Shown: one piece after another, positions 16,904 through 25,302 of the stretch
Layout of the letters: each line of letters starts with the position of its first letter
Numbering within the stretch: the first letter of the stretch is position 1
NCBI GenBank assembly: GCA_046153875.1
Contig: JBJXFE010000065.1
Span: 62,001-126,000 of the forward strand
Origin: JBJXFE01 sp046153875
GTDB lineage: Bacteria; Planctomycetota; Phycisphaerae; Phycisphaerales; UBA1924
Direction: 5' to 3'
DNA length: 64,000 nt
Translations under genes and position numbers: made by a program
Notes under the pieces: generated by a model
The model's input: the letters and a program-made list of their open reading frames with translations, nothing else
What the model was told of the DNA's origin: nothing
Databases searched by the model: none

Positions 16904-17612
16904 GGGTGGACTCCGGGTGCGATCCGTTCACCGCCGCCTCGATCAGCCGCCCCTTCTCAAGATGGAGGGTGCGGCGTGCGATGGCCGCGCTCTTCGGGTC
17001 ATGCGTCACCATCACGAGGGTCTTGCCCAGCTCCGTGTTCAGCCGCGTCAGCAGCCCCAGGATCGACCGCGCGGCCTCGGCGTCGAGGTCCCCCGTCGGT
17101 TCGTCGGCGACGATGATCCTCGGGTCCGTCACGATCGCGCGGGCCACGGCCACGCGCTGCTCCTGACCGCCCGACAGTTGGCGCGGGTAGTGGTCGTGAC
17201 GGTCGGTGAGCCCCACCAGCTCGAGAACCGTGGCGACCTTCGCGTGCCGCTCTCGCCGGCCCAGGCCGTGCAGCAGCAGCGGCAGTTCGATGTTCTCGTA
17301 CGCGGTCAGCACGGGCACGAGGTTGTAAAGCTGGAAGACGTACCCGACGTACTCGGACCGCCAGTCGGCCAGTTCGGCGCGCGACATCGCCGAGACCTCG
17401 CGACCGTCGATCATCAGCGTGCCGCCCGTGGGCCGGTCGATCCCGGCGATGAGGTTCAGCAGTGTCGTCTTGCCGCTGCCGGACGGGCCCATCAGGGCCA
17501 CGAAGTCGCCGCGCGGCACGTCCAGGTCCAGATCCTGGAGCGGGGTGATGACCGCGTCGCCTTTGCGGTACGAGCGGCTCAGCCCGCGGCATCGGATAAA
17601 AGGCTCGCTCAC
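16869..17612 (-). CDS. ABC transporter ATP-binding protein, MacB/LolD type
   Basis: A 247-residue ATPase. Visible motifs: Walker A GPSGSGKTT (about residues 41-49), Q-loop VFQLYNLVP, signature LSGGQEQR, Walker B IIVADEPTGDLD and H-loop VTHD. The signature has E where most relatives have Q (LSGGQQQR), a common variant. GTG at 17612 is chosen because it overlaps the adaptor stop (GTGA); the open frame continues far upstream but only through the adaptor gene in another frame. It powers the two FtsX-type permeases encoded immediately downstream. Confidence 0.9.
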   Translation of the reverse strand: MSEPFIRCRGLSRSYRKGDAVITPLQDLDLDVPRGDFVALMGPSGSGKTTLLNLIAGIDRPTGGTLMIDGREVSAMSRAELADWRSEYVGYVFQLYNLVPVLTAYENIELPLLLHGLGRRERHAKVATVLELVGLTDRHDHYPRQLSGGQEQRVAVARAIVTDPRIIVADEPTGDLDAEAARSILGLLTRLNTELGKTLVMVTHDPKSAAIARRTLHLEKGRLIEAAVNGSHPESTHAGGEVLAVRA

Positions 17613-19321
17613 GGCGCGCGCCCTCCACCGATGCCGTGCCCGGTCGCGGCGCCGTTCGCGTTGAACGCGACGGCTTCGCCGGCGACGCGGACCCTGCTTC
17701 CTTCGCGGATGCGGTCGGACCCGTCCACGATCACGCGGTCGCCCGCGTTCAGGCCCGACAGGGCTTCGATCCAACCGTCCATCACCGTGCCGCCGAGCGT
17801 GACGGTCCGCAGCGACGCCGTGTCGCTCCGGCGGTCCACGACCCACGCGTGCGCCCGCCCGTCCGAGACGTGGTGGAGCGCGTCGCGCGCCACGAACACG
17901 CGGCCTGTCCCCGCGCGGAGGCCCGGCGCGCCGTCGCCCCCCGCGGGGAGCGTCGCGCCGGTCCCGCCCGGCCGCGGCGGATAAAACCGCACGCGCGCCA
18001 GCATCTCCGGACGCAACACCGGCGTCGGATTCTCGATGGCCACCTTGACCTGCACCGTGTTCTTCTGGATGTTCGCCTCGTCCATGCGGCGCGTCACCAC
18101 GCCCCGGAACACGGAGTCCGGCAGCGCCTCGGTCGTGACTTCCGCGCGATGCCCCACGCCGACCTTCGCGGCGTCGGCCAGCGGGATGTCCACCCGCACC
18201 TGGAGCTTCGACGGGTCGTACAACCGCAGCGCGACCGTCGAGTTCATGGAGTTGGATTCGAGCATCAATCGGCTGCCGGGCTCGACCGCGCGCGACAGCA
18301 CCGTGCCCGCGACCGGCGCCCGCACCTCCATCCGCGAGAGCCGCAGCGCCGCCTCTTCGCGCTTCACCTCGTCCTGCAGCAGGTGGGCGTGCGCGGTCTG
18401 AAGGCCCGCCTGCGCCGCCGCCAGCGCCCGCTTCTCTTCGATGCGCAGCCGGAACCCCTCGCGGGCCGCGGTCAGCTCCGCTTCGTGCTGACGCAGCTTC
18501 GCCGCGACGATTCCGCCGTGGGCCTGCGCTTGTTCCAAGGCACGCTCCTGCACCGCCTGCATGAGGAGCGACTGGGCGAGTTCGCCGTCGGCCCCGGCAC
18601 CCTTGACGACCGTCTTCATCAGCCGGTCGCACTCGTCGCGCATCTGGTCCAGCTTTGCGTCCTCGAGTGCCACGCCCGCGTCATGCCGTTCCAGTTCGGC
18701 CTTGCTCTCCGCCACCAGCGCCTCGGCGACCGCCACGGCACGCAATCGCCCGATCGGGTTCTCCCAGTTGGTCCGGGCCGCGTCCAGGTCCGCCTCGGCC
18801 ACCGCAACCGCGGCCCGTGCGCCCGCCAACTCGCCTTCGATCATCGCCACGGCGAGTTTCGCGTCGTCATCCACCATCCGCGCGACGACCTGCCCGGCCT
18901 CGACGCGCTGACCCTCCAGCACGAGCACCTCGCGGACCGTGCCGTCCGCCAATGCCGACACGCCGATGGGAAACGGGTCCGGCTCGATCCAGCCGGGCGC
19001 CTGGGCGACGCTGACGCCGTCGGGCGGCCCGCCGGGCGCCACGTCGCCGCCGCTGTTGACCACGCTCGGGTCGATCGGCTTGACGACCACCGGCACCACC
19101 CGCACCTCTACCGCCTGCCGCATGGACGCCCAGCCCGTGTAAAGGAGGACCAGGCTCATCCCGCCCAGCACCACCACGGGCAGCAGCACCCGGGTCCGCC
19201 AGGCGAACGGCGGCACGGGCACCGCCGTGGTCACACGGAGTTCGGGCCGTTCCGGGGCGTTCCCGGCGCGTGTCAATCCGCTCAGGTCAATCGGTTTCGA
19301 GGACATGGCCTGCTCCAGCAT
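17609..19321 (-). CDS. Periplasmic adaptor (HlyD/MacA-like membrane fusion protein)
   Basis: A 570-residue adaptor, long for MacA. It has one N-terminal membrane anchor (LLPVVVLGGMSLVLLYTGW, about 47-65), a lipoyl half-motif (VSALADGTVREVLVLEGQRVEAGQVVARM), a long alpha-helical hairpin (about 160-330), and the returning half (MEVRAPVAGTVLSRAVEPGSRL). Beta-barrel and membrane-proximal domains follow. An ATG at 19306 is an alternative start. It overlaps the ATPase by 4 bases. Together with the two permeases and the ATPase this makes a MacAB-like exporter. No outer-membrane TolC-type gene is in the window. Confidence 0.88.
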   Translation of the reverse strand: MLEQAMSSKPIDLSGLTRAGNAPERPELRVTTAVPVPPFAWRTRVLLPVVVLGGMSLVLLYTGWASMRQAVEVRVVPVVVKPIDPSVVNSGGDVAPGGPPDGVSVAQAPGWIEPDPFPIGVSALADGTVREVLVLEGQRVEAGQVVARMVDDDAKLAVAMIEGELAGARAAVAVAEADLDAARTNWENPIGRLRAVAVAEALVAESKAELERHDAGVALEDAKLDQMRDECDRLMKTVVKGAGADGELAQSLLMQAVQERALEQAQAHGGIVAAKLRQHEAELTAAREGFRLRIEEKRALAAAQAGLQTAHAHLLQDEVKREEAALRLSRMEVRAPVAGTVLSRAVEPGSRLMLESNSMNSTVALRLYDPSKLQVRVDIPLADAAKVGVGHRAEVTTEALPDSVFRGVVTRRMDEANIQKNTVQVKVAIENPTPVLRPEMLARVRFYPPRPGGTGATLPAGGDGAPGLRAGTGRVFVARDALHHVSDGRAHAWVVDRRSDTASLRTVTLGGTVMDGWIEALSGLNAGDRVIVDGSDRIREGSRVRVAGEAVAFNANGAATGHGIGGGRAP

Positions 19322-19472
19322 CTTGGGGCGCGATCCCGCCGTGGTTGGCGCGGGTACGCGAAACGGAACCGGCGTGGGTAGTGTCGGCGGACGCGGTGAA
19401 CGCGCGCAGCGGCGATGCCGCGGGGCCGGCGTCAGGGGCGGGCCCCGGGACGGCGCGCGGCTACGGTGCGCG

Positions 19473-19883
19473 TCACACGGTGAGCAGGCAGTGGAGGCCG
19501 AACAGCGAACGGTCCGGCGGCGGTCGCTCGCGCTCGGGCGCCGGCGTAAACCGCGACACCAGCCGGACCAGCTCGATCACGGCGGGCGCGAACAGCGGCG
19601 CCGCCGACCACGCGCCGAACGTCTTGCCGGAGTTGGATTCGATGAGGAGCGACGTGCCCGAGCCGCAGTCGCAGGGCTTGCCGGGCTCGTGGGGTCCCGG
19701 AGCGGGGGAGTCGGGTGACTGCTCGCAGCACGAGCAGACCGCCTCGACGGAGGCGCCTGCCGCGTGCACCGATCCACCGAACCCGGCGTGGTGCGCCACT
19801 GCGGCTAGCCGACAGCACGCGGCCGCGGGCGAGCCGAGCGTCACCGCGACGATCAACAGCAGATGAAGAACCGTTCGCGCCAT
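19473..19883 (-). CDS. Small exported Cys-rich protein upstream of exporter
   Basis: A 136-residue protein with a signal peptide (ARTVLHLLLIVAVTLGSPAAA). Its first half is cysteine-rich (ACCRL, VCSCCEQ, KPCDCGSG). The second half has a hydrophobic stretch (APLFAPAVIELVRLVSRF) that may be a membrane segment. Proteins of this general look, with an exported CC motif and a C-terminal helix, often sit in front of efflux loci in Planctomycetota. The Cys pattern suggests metal or redox sensing, which is inference. It is 151 bases upstream of the adaptor, so it may have its own message. Family not recognised. Confidence 0.55.
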   Translation of the reverse strand: MARTVLHLLLIVAVTLGSPAAACCRLAAVAHHAGFGGSVHAAGASVEAVCSCCEQSPDSPAPGPHEPGKPCDCGSGTSLLIESNSGKTFGAWSAAPLFAPAVIELVRLVSRFTPAPERERPPPDRSLFGLHCLLTV

Positions 19884-19999
19884 GGGCCTCCAACCTGATC
19901 GACCGGCGCCGCCCCGCCCTTCATCCTACGCCGACGGCCGGGCCGGGTTCGGGGCGGCGGGCGCCCGCCCACGTCCCGAAACCCGCGCGAATCTGAAAG

Positions 20000-20086
20000 C
20001 GGAGAGGGGGGGATTCGAACCCCCGATAGAGTTGCCCCTATACAGCATTTCCAGTGCTGCTCCTTCAGCCACTCGGACACCTCTCC
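20000..20086 (-). tRNA. tRNA-Ser(GGA)
   Basis: Minus-strand class II tRNA of 87 bases. The acceptor stem GGAGAGG pairs with CCTCTCC; discriminator G. The anticodon arm is CAGCA-CTGGAAA-TGCTG with anticodon GGA. A long variable arm (TATAGGGGCAACTCTA) and a T-arm CGGGGGTTCGAATCCCCC follow. The long variable arm plus anticodon GGA identify tRNA-Ser. The 3' CCA is not encoded. Confidence 0.95.
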
Positions 20087-20147
20087 AGAGCGGCCGGAGT
20101 CTAAACGCGATCTCCCCGGCGGGCCACCCGACCCGTTCAATCGGCCG

Positions 20148-20843
20148 TCAAAGTGCCTCCCGATTCGCGTCACGCATCACTGCCCTGCCCGCGATCGCGC
20201 CCAGCGCCGCTCCCGCGACGACGTCCGCCGGGTAGTGCGCCCCGAAGAGCACCCGGCACACGCACACCAGCGCCGCCAGCCCGACCGCGATCCCGCGCAG
20301 CGGTGGATACGCCCGCGAGAGGAAGACCGTCGTGACCGCGGCGTATGCCGCGTGCCCCGAGGGGAACGACCAAAGCTCCCACGAGTACGCGCGCCAGAAC
20401 TCCCAGGGATAGCACACGCCACGTCCGGGACCCAGCGGATACGCGCCGAACGGGCCGAGGAACAGCCCCGGTTCGTCGAACTTGGGGCGCGGCCGCCCGA
20501 CGAGCATCTTCGTCAGGTTCACGAGCACGAACGCGAGCGCCACGGCCAACAGCCAGCGCACCAGCGTGCGCCGCCGCGCGGGATCGAGCCGCCAGACCAC
20601 GACGGCGATCAGGACGATCCACATCCCCTGGCCGTAGTCCCCGAGCCACTCCAGGACCCGCGCCGTATCGCCCCAGACCTTGGCGTTCACGCGACCCGCG
20701 ATCCGCGACACCGCCCCGTCGAACGGCAGCAGCACGAGAACCCCGACGATCCCGAGAAGCGCCGGAGCCACCCACGCCTGCCGGACCGGCGCGGCGGACC
20801 CCCGGTTATAGTCGCGGGCGGTGGGAACGTCGGACATCGACAT
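20148..20843 (-). CDS. PAP2-family membrane phosphatase
   Basis: A 231-residue polytopic membrane protein of the PAP2 (phosphatidate phosphatase type 2) superfamily. All three catalytic motifs are visible: KMLVGRPRP, then FPSGHAAY, then CRVLFGAHYPADV, the last with its nucleophilic-relay His. Around five to six membrane helices surround them. Substrate could be undecaprenyl pyrophosphate, phosphatidate or a phosphorylated lipid A precursor. Beside an ArnT-like glycosyltransferase, a lipid-linked sugar role is attractive but inferred. The start at 20843 (MSMSDVP) is preferred; the frame stays open to 20918. The ATG overlaps the divergent gene's ATG in the same CATG. Confidence 0.88.
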   Translation of the reverse strand: MSMSDVPTARDYNRGSAAPVRQAWVAPALLGIVGVLVLLPFDGAVSRIAGRVNAKVWGDTARVLEWLGDYGQGMWIVLIAVVVWRLDPARRRTLVRWLLAVALAFVLVNLTKMLVGRPRPKFDEPGLFLGPFGAYPLGPGRGVCYPWEFWRAYSWELWSFPSGHAAYAAVTTVFLSRAYPPLRGIAVGLAALVCVCRVLFGAHYPADVVAGAALGAIAGRAVMRDANREAL

Positions 20844-22755
20844 GCCGGGGTCTCGGAGGCGGGTGCCGAGTGCGGGTTCGGCCCGCGCGGGTGGAAGAAG
20901 CGGCGTCCGCCCGTCCATTCGGCCTTCGGGCTGGCTTGGCGCGGCCGGGCTGGTCGCCCTGTGCCTCGTAGTCTACCTGCCCGGGTTCTTCTCGCTCCCG
21001 CCCGTGGACCGCGACGAATCGCGCTTCGCCCAGGCCAGCCGCCAGATGTTCGAGTCCGTCGCCCTCCCACCCGCGATGCGCGACTCCGCGCTGCACTCGG
21101 GCGGCCTGGTCATCCCCAAACTGCAGGGGCGCGACCGGCTGAACAAGCCGCCGCTGAGCTACTGGCTCCAGGCCGCGTCAGCCGCGGTGTTCACGGCCGG
21201 GCGCCCCCTGCTGGATTCCATCTGGATGTACCGCGTGCCGTCGCTGCTGGCGGCGATCGCCGCGGTGCTGCTCACGTGGCGGCTCGGCACGTCGATGTTC
21301 GATTCCCGCACCGGGCGGCTCGCGGCCGCGCTGCTCGCGTGCTGCCCGCTCGTGGCGTGGGAAGCCCGCCAGGCGCGTGCCGACATGGTCCTGCTCGCGC
21401 TGAACACGGCGGCGATGCTGGCGCTGTGGCGAGTCTACAGCCTCCGGACGCCGAGGCTGAGCGAGTCTTCGAACGAAGCCTCGGGTACCTCTCTGCCCTC
21501 TGCACCCGAGAGTGCGAGTGCTCGTTCGTCCGACCTCGGCTGGGCGATCACGTTTTGGCTCACCCTGTCCCTCGCGATCCTGACCAAGGGCCCGATCACC
21601 CCGCTGATTACGGCGCTGACGGTGCTTTTCTTGTGCCTGATCTCGCGCCGCTGGCGCTGGCTTCTCGCCCTGCGCCCGTACCTCGGCCTCGTCATCGTCG
21701 CCGCCGTCGTCGCGCCGTGGGTCTACCTTGTTGGCGCGCGCGTCGGCTGGCTCGCGTACATGCTAACCGTCGCCGACGAAACTCTGGGCCGCGTCGCCTC
21801 CTCGCGCGAAGGCCACTGGGGCCCCCCGGGCTGCCACACGCTCGTCCTCGCGGTTCTCTTCTGGCCCGGCTCGCTCATGACCGCCGCCGGGATCGCGCTC
21901 GCGTTCCGGCAGGGACTGGTACGCGCAACCGGCGAGACCGGCGGCTGGCTCGCGCGGCTGCGATCTCTGAACGCCGGCCACGCGCCGTACCTCTTCTGCC
22001 TGTGTTGGATCATCCCCGCATGGATCGTTTTCGAACTGATCTGGACGAAGCTGCCGCATTACACGCTCCCGATGTACCCGGCGATCGCGCTGCTCTCAGC
22101 GCGCGCGGTGCTCGCAATGGACGCGCGGATGATTGCAGTTCCTCGTACATTCCGGATCGGATTCGTCGCTTGGATCGCCATCGGTGCGGTTCTCGTGTTG
22201 CTGTGGCCACTTGTCCGCTTCGCGACCGAACAGGCCGGCGACTACGAACTCACAGAGCACGGTCAGCGCGTGTATCTGGCTGTGCTGCCCACGATCGCGG
22301 CGGCGGCATACCTGTTTCTTGCAGGGAGGCTCCTCCTTCGTGGTCATCACGCACGGGCGCAGCTCGCGGGACTGCTCGTGTCAATCCTCTCGGTGGCATG
22401 GTCGACGATCGGCCTGGCCTTCCCGGGATTCTCTTGGCTATGGACCAGCGATCGCGTGGGGCAGCGGGTTCGGACCATCGACCCGGCGGGAGTTCGTCCG
22501 GTAGCCGCGGTCGGGTATCACGAGGACAGCCTGCTCTTTGCGCTGCGGGGGCGCGTGGAGCGGATCGAGGAACGGGACCTGACCGCATGGTTTGTGCATC
22601 ACCCCACGGGACTCGCTGTCGTTTCGCGCGCGGTGTCGCAGGTCACACCCGGGTTACGATCGCTCAAGTCCGATCCTCGTTCACTGGGGTTCCTCGGGTT
22701 CAACTACACGAAGGGAGATCCGGTCGCTCTGGTGATTGTCGAGGCTGACCGATGA
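20842..22755 (+). CDS. ArnT/PMT-like lipid-linked glycosyltransferase
   Basis: A 637-residue polytopic GT-C glycosyltransferase. After the first membrane helix comes the hallmark acidic loop PPVDRDESRFAQASRQM (the D-E pair of ArnT/PMT enzymes). RDRLNKPPLSYWLQA follows, then about ten more membrane helices and a C-terminal periplasmic domain. Such enzymes transfer a sugar from a polyprenyl-phosphate carrier to lipid A or protein on the periplasmic side. ATG at 20842 or GTG at 20821 are possible starts. The 3' end overlaps truB by 4 bases (ATGA). Confidence 0.85.
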   Translation: MPGSRRRVPSAGSARAGGRSGVRPSIRPSGWLGAAGLVALCLVVYLPGFFSLPPVDRDESRFAQASRQMFESVALPPAMRDSALHSGGLVIPKLQGRDRLNKPPLSYWLQAASAAVFTAGRPLLDSIWMYRVPSLLAAIAAVLLTWRLGTSMFDSRTGRLAAALLACCPLVAWEARQARADMVLLALNTAAMLALWRVYSLRTPRLSESSNEASGTSLPSAPESASARSSDLGWAITFWLTLSLAILTKGPITPLITALTVLFLCLISRRWRWLLALRPYLGLVIVAAVVAPWVYLVGARVGWLAYMLTVADETLGRVASSREGHWGPPGCHTLVLAVLFWPGSLMTAAGIALAFRQGLVRATGETGGWLARLRSLNAGHAPYLFCLCWIIPAWIVFELIWTKLPHYTLPMYPAIALLSARAVLAMDARMIAVPRTFRIGFVAWIAIGAVLVLLWPLVRFATEQAGDYELTEHGQRVYLAVLPTIAAAAYLFLAGRLLLRGHHARAQLAGLLVSILSVAWSTIGLAFPGFSWLWTSDRVGQRVRTIDPAGVRPVAAVGYHEDSLLFALRGRVERIEERDLTAWFVHHPTGLAVVSRAVSQVTPGLRSLKSDPRSLGFLGFNYTKGDPVALVIVEADR

Positions 22756-23465
22756 CCACCGAAACAACTCCTCTTTCCGGCCTCCTCGTCGTCGACAAGC
22801 CCCTGCGGGCTTCGTCGATGGACGTTTGCCGCGGCGTCAAGCGGCGGCTGATCGAGGCGGGGTTTCCCAAGTCGATCAAGGTCGGGCACGGCGGGACTCT
22901 CGACCCGCTGGCGACGGGTGTCGTGGTGGTGCTCATCGGACGCGCGACAAAGCTCTGCGACACTGTCATGGCCGGCGAGAAGCGGTATCTCGCCGAGGTG
23001 GACCTCTCGCGCACCAGCACCACCGACGACCTGGAGGGTCATCTCACAACCGCCCCGCTCCCGCCGTCCGGCCCGCCGACGCGCGAACAGGTCGAGGCCG
23101 CGTGCCGCGGGTTCGTGGGGACAATCGCCCAGCGTCCGCCGTCGTACTCGGCGATCTGGGTGGACGGCCGGCGTGCTTACAAGCTCGCCCGCAAGGGCAA
23201 GCCGGTGGACCTCCCCGAGCGGCCGGTCGTCGTCCATTCGATCGATGTGCTCGCGTACGACTGGCCGGTCGTGCGGCTCGACATCCGCTGCGGCAAGGGG
23301 ACGTACATCCGCTCGCTCGCCCGCGACCTCGGCGCATCGCTCGGCGTCGGCGGGATGCTCGTCGCCCTGCGCCGCACCGTAGTGGGGGAGTTTACGATCG
23401 AGCGCGCGACGCCGTTGGACGACCTGCCGCCGCGCCTCGACGGCTCACACCTGATTCCGGTCTGA
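22752..23465 (+). CDS. truB: tRNA pseudouridine-55 synthase TruB
   Basis: A 237-residue TruB. The N-terminus reads GLLVVDKPLRASSMDV, then the catalytic loop GHGGTLDPLATGVV with the essential Asp in GTLDP. Further motifs are QRPPSYSAIWVDGRRAYKLAR and the RNA-binding CGKGTYIRSLARDLG. It is shorter than enterobacterial TruB and ends after the catalytic domain, without a PUA domain. It converts U55 in the T-loop of tRNAs. The start ATG overlaps the glycosyltransferase stop. Confidence 0.95.
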   Translation: MTTETTPLSGLLVVDKPLRASSMDVCRGVKRRLIEAGFPKSIKVGHGGTLDPLATGVVVVLIGRATKLCDTVMAGEKRYLAEVDLSRTSTTDDLEGHLTTAPLPPSGPPTREQVEAACRGFVGTIAQRPPSYSAIWVDGRRAYKLARKGKPVDLPERPVVVHSIDVLAYDWPVVRLDIRCGKGTYIRSLARDLGASLGVGGMLVALRRTVVGEFTIERATPLDDLPPRLDGSHLIPV

Positions 23466-23509
23466 CGACCCACCCTTGTGCACTCACCGCGGCGGGTGTC
23501 TGATTCCTT

Positions 23510-25117
23510 CTACTTCGCCGGCTTCAACGGTGCCCGCTTCCCCGCGTACCGCTCGCGCAGCCGCACGCAGTCCACACCGAGCTTGCACCCCTTCGAGTTC
23601 GGGTTCACCCCGACGCACTCGAGCCGGATCGTGTGCGCGCCCGGCGTCGGGTGCAGGTCGCCGAGCGAGTACTCGCGCACCTCGATCCGCGGCGAGTAGA
23701 AGTCGATCGGCTCGCCGTTGTTGAGCTCCGCCACCGGCTGACCGTCGAGCAGCACGCGGTACACACCGAAGTCGTACGAGTGCGTGACCGGCAGCACGAG
23801 CCGACGTCGTTCCGCCTTCTCGGCATCGAACGAGAACTCGACCCAGGATCCGACCCGCTGGCCATCGAAGAAGAGCTGCCCCTCGCCGGTCCAGAACCCG
23901 CCGGGCTGAAGGGACGTGCTTCCGCCCTCCGACCGCGCCGTTTCAAAAAGCTGCTTCCCTTCGACCACCATATCGATCGACGGCAGCTTGCGGTCCTTCA
24001 GCGGCGGGAGCGTCGTGAACCGCTTCGGCTGGCCGCGCTGGTACCAGAACGCGACCGTCGCGAAGTCGTCGTTGCGCTCCACGTGCCCCTCGACCTTGCC
24101 GGTGGTGGTCTCGTCGGCGGACATCCACCCCTTGTGTTCGAGTTCGAACCGCAGGGACCTGGTGAACCGCACCGGGTCGTCCAGGTGCCAGCGGTACATC
24201 GTGCCGGCGTTCCCCAGGTCGCCGAGCCACTCACCGTTGAGCCATGTAACGCCGAAGGTCGGAAACGTGGCCCGCTCCATTCCCCAGGCGTTGAGCACGT
24301 AGTCCTCGGTGCCCGTGCCCCAGATGGAGGGTTTGGCCGGCGGGTCCCCGTCGATGAAGAACTTGTCGTCCCCCTCGCCGAACCACTGCGGGCTGCGCGA
24401 ACGCACGCTCAGCACCGTCCCGACGTAGTGCCCGCCGCCGGGCTTGGTCCCGCTCGGGCCCCCGACAGCGGGCGCCTCGATGTCCGCGACCAGGTAGTCC
24501 TTCCCCGATTCGTTGGGGAACTCCTGCCGGTACTGGGCGCAGAAGTACGCCGTGTCATCCGGCAGGCTCGCCTCGCGCGTGTAGTCCACGTGGTAGTAGA
24601 ACGCCGCGAACGGGCGGGAGCTCTCGTTGGTGATCGTGATCCGCGCGCCGGAGAAGAACGGCATGGGCCAGAAGCAGTTGTACGAGTCGCCGCCCGCACC
24701 CTGAACCTGCACGGGCGTCGAGTTGATCTCCGCTCGCCGCCCGAACCCCGCGCCGAAGAAGTCACCGAGCGGTGATTCTACCGCGGGCTGGTCGTGCCCG
24801 TCCCAGTACATCCGCACCACGATCTCATCCGGCGCGGCCGAGCCTTCCTTCGCGATCCACGAGGGCGCGGACTCGGGGAACGTCAGCCAGATGTGCCGGA
24901 TGACACCCGCCCCCTTGAGGTCCGCCATGGTGAACACTTCACCCGGCTTGATCCAGCGGTTGTCGCCGTTGGACCATGCCTCGGCGTGCGCGGACGAGGC
25001 CCGTGCGGAGGTCGCATCACGGACCCGAGTCAGGCCGTCGAGCGATTGTCCGAACGCGGGGACGGCGTGCGCGCCCAGGAGCGCCGCGACCGTGACGATG
25101 GGCAGGGTGCGGATCAT
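23510..25117 (-). CDS. Secreted GH172-like (DUF2961) glycoside hydrolase
   Basis: A 535-residue exported protein. It begins at ATG 25117 with a strong ribosome site (GAGGAGGAG) a few bases upstream; a signal peptide runs to about residue 24 (VPAFGQ). The DUF2961 core is recognisable: AGVIRHIWLTFPE, VRMYWDGHDQPAVESPLGDFFGAGFG, the central SYNCFWPMPF, and IDGDPPAKPSIWGTGTEDYV. The domain is now known as GH172, with activity on difructose dianhydride, fructofuranose or arabinofuranose linkages. A second, jelly-roll-like C-terminal domain (about 400-520) follows. Convergent with truB. Substrate cannot be read from the sequence. Confidence 0.87.
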   Translation of the reverse strand: MIRTLPIVTVAALLGAHAVPAFGQSLDGLTRVRDATSARASSAHAEAWSNGDNRWIKPGEVFTMADLKGAGVIRHIWLTFPESAPSWIAKEGSAAPDEIVVRMYWDGHDQPAVESPLGDFFGAGFGRRAEINSTPVQVQGAGGDSYNCFWPMPFFSGARITITNESSRPFAAFYYHVDYTREASLPDDTAYFCAQYRQEFPNESGKDYLVADIEAPAVGGPSGTKPGGGHYVGTVLSVRSRSPQWFGEGDDKFFIDGDPPAKPSIWGTGTEDYVLNAWGMERATFPTFGVTWLNGEWLGDLGNAGTMYRWHLDDPVRFTRSLRFELEHKGWMSADETTTGKVEGHVERNDDFATVAFWYQRGQPKRFTTLPPLKDRKLPSIDMVVEGKQLFETARSEGGSTSLQPGGFWTGEGQLFFDGQRVGSWVEFSFDAEKAERRRLVLPVTHSYDFGVYRVLLDGQPVAELNNGEPIDFYSPRIEVREYSLGDLHPTPGAHTIRLECVGVNPNSKGCKLGVDCVRLRERYAGKRAPLKPAK

Positions 25118-25201
25118 CCTCGGACTCCTCCTCGCAAACCCATGTGACCCGCCTCGTCGAGGCGGGCCGGACCGCGGCAACACAATACCGTCGAGCGATC
25201 G

Positions 25202-25282
25202 GTGTGTGGGGCACTCACCCTCGCGGACTTCGGCTGCTTCACAACGAAGTTCGTGGTCGGCTGCCCGTGGCCGGCGCGCGGG
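25202..25282 (+). pseudogene. Orphan GC-dockerin tail relic
   Basis: In the gap between the GH172-like gene and the kinase gene, a short plus-strand frame reads VCGALTLADFGCFTTKFVVGCP and then stops at TAG (25280-25282). This is the second half of the GC-type dockerin tail found on five genes in this window (compare GTLTVADFGCFQGKYVLGCP), with no gene body in front of it. It is best read as the leftover 3' end of a deleted secreted-protein gene. Confidence 0.7.
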
Positions 25283-25302
25283 TAGGCGACGCCGAAGGGT
25301 GC

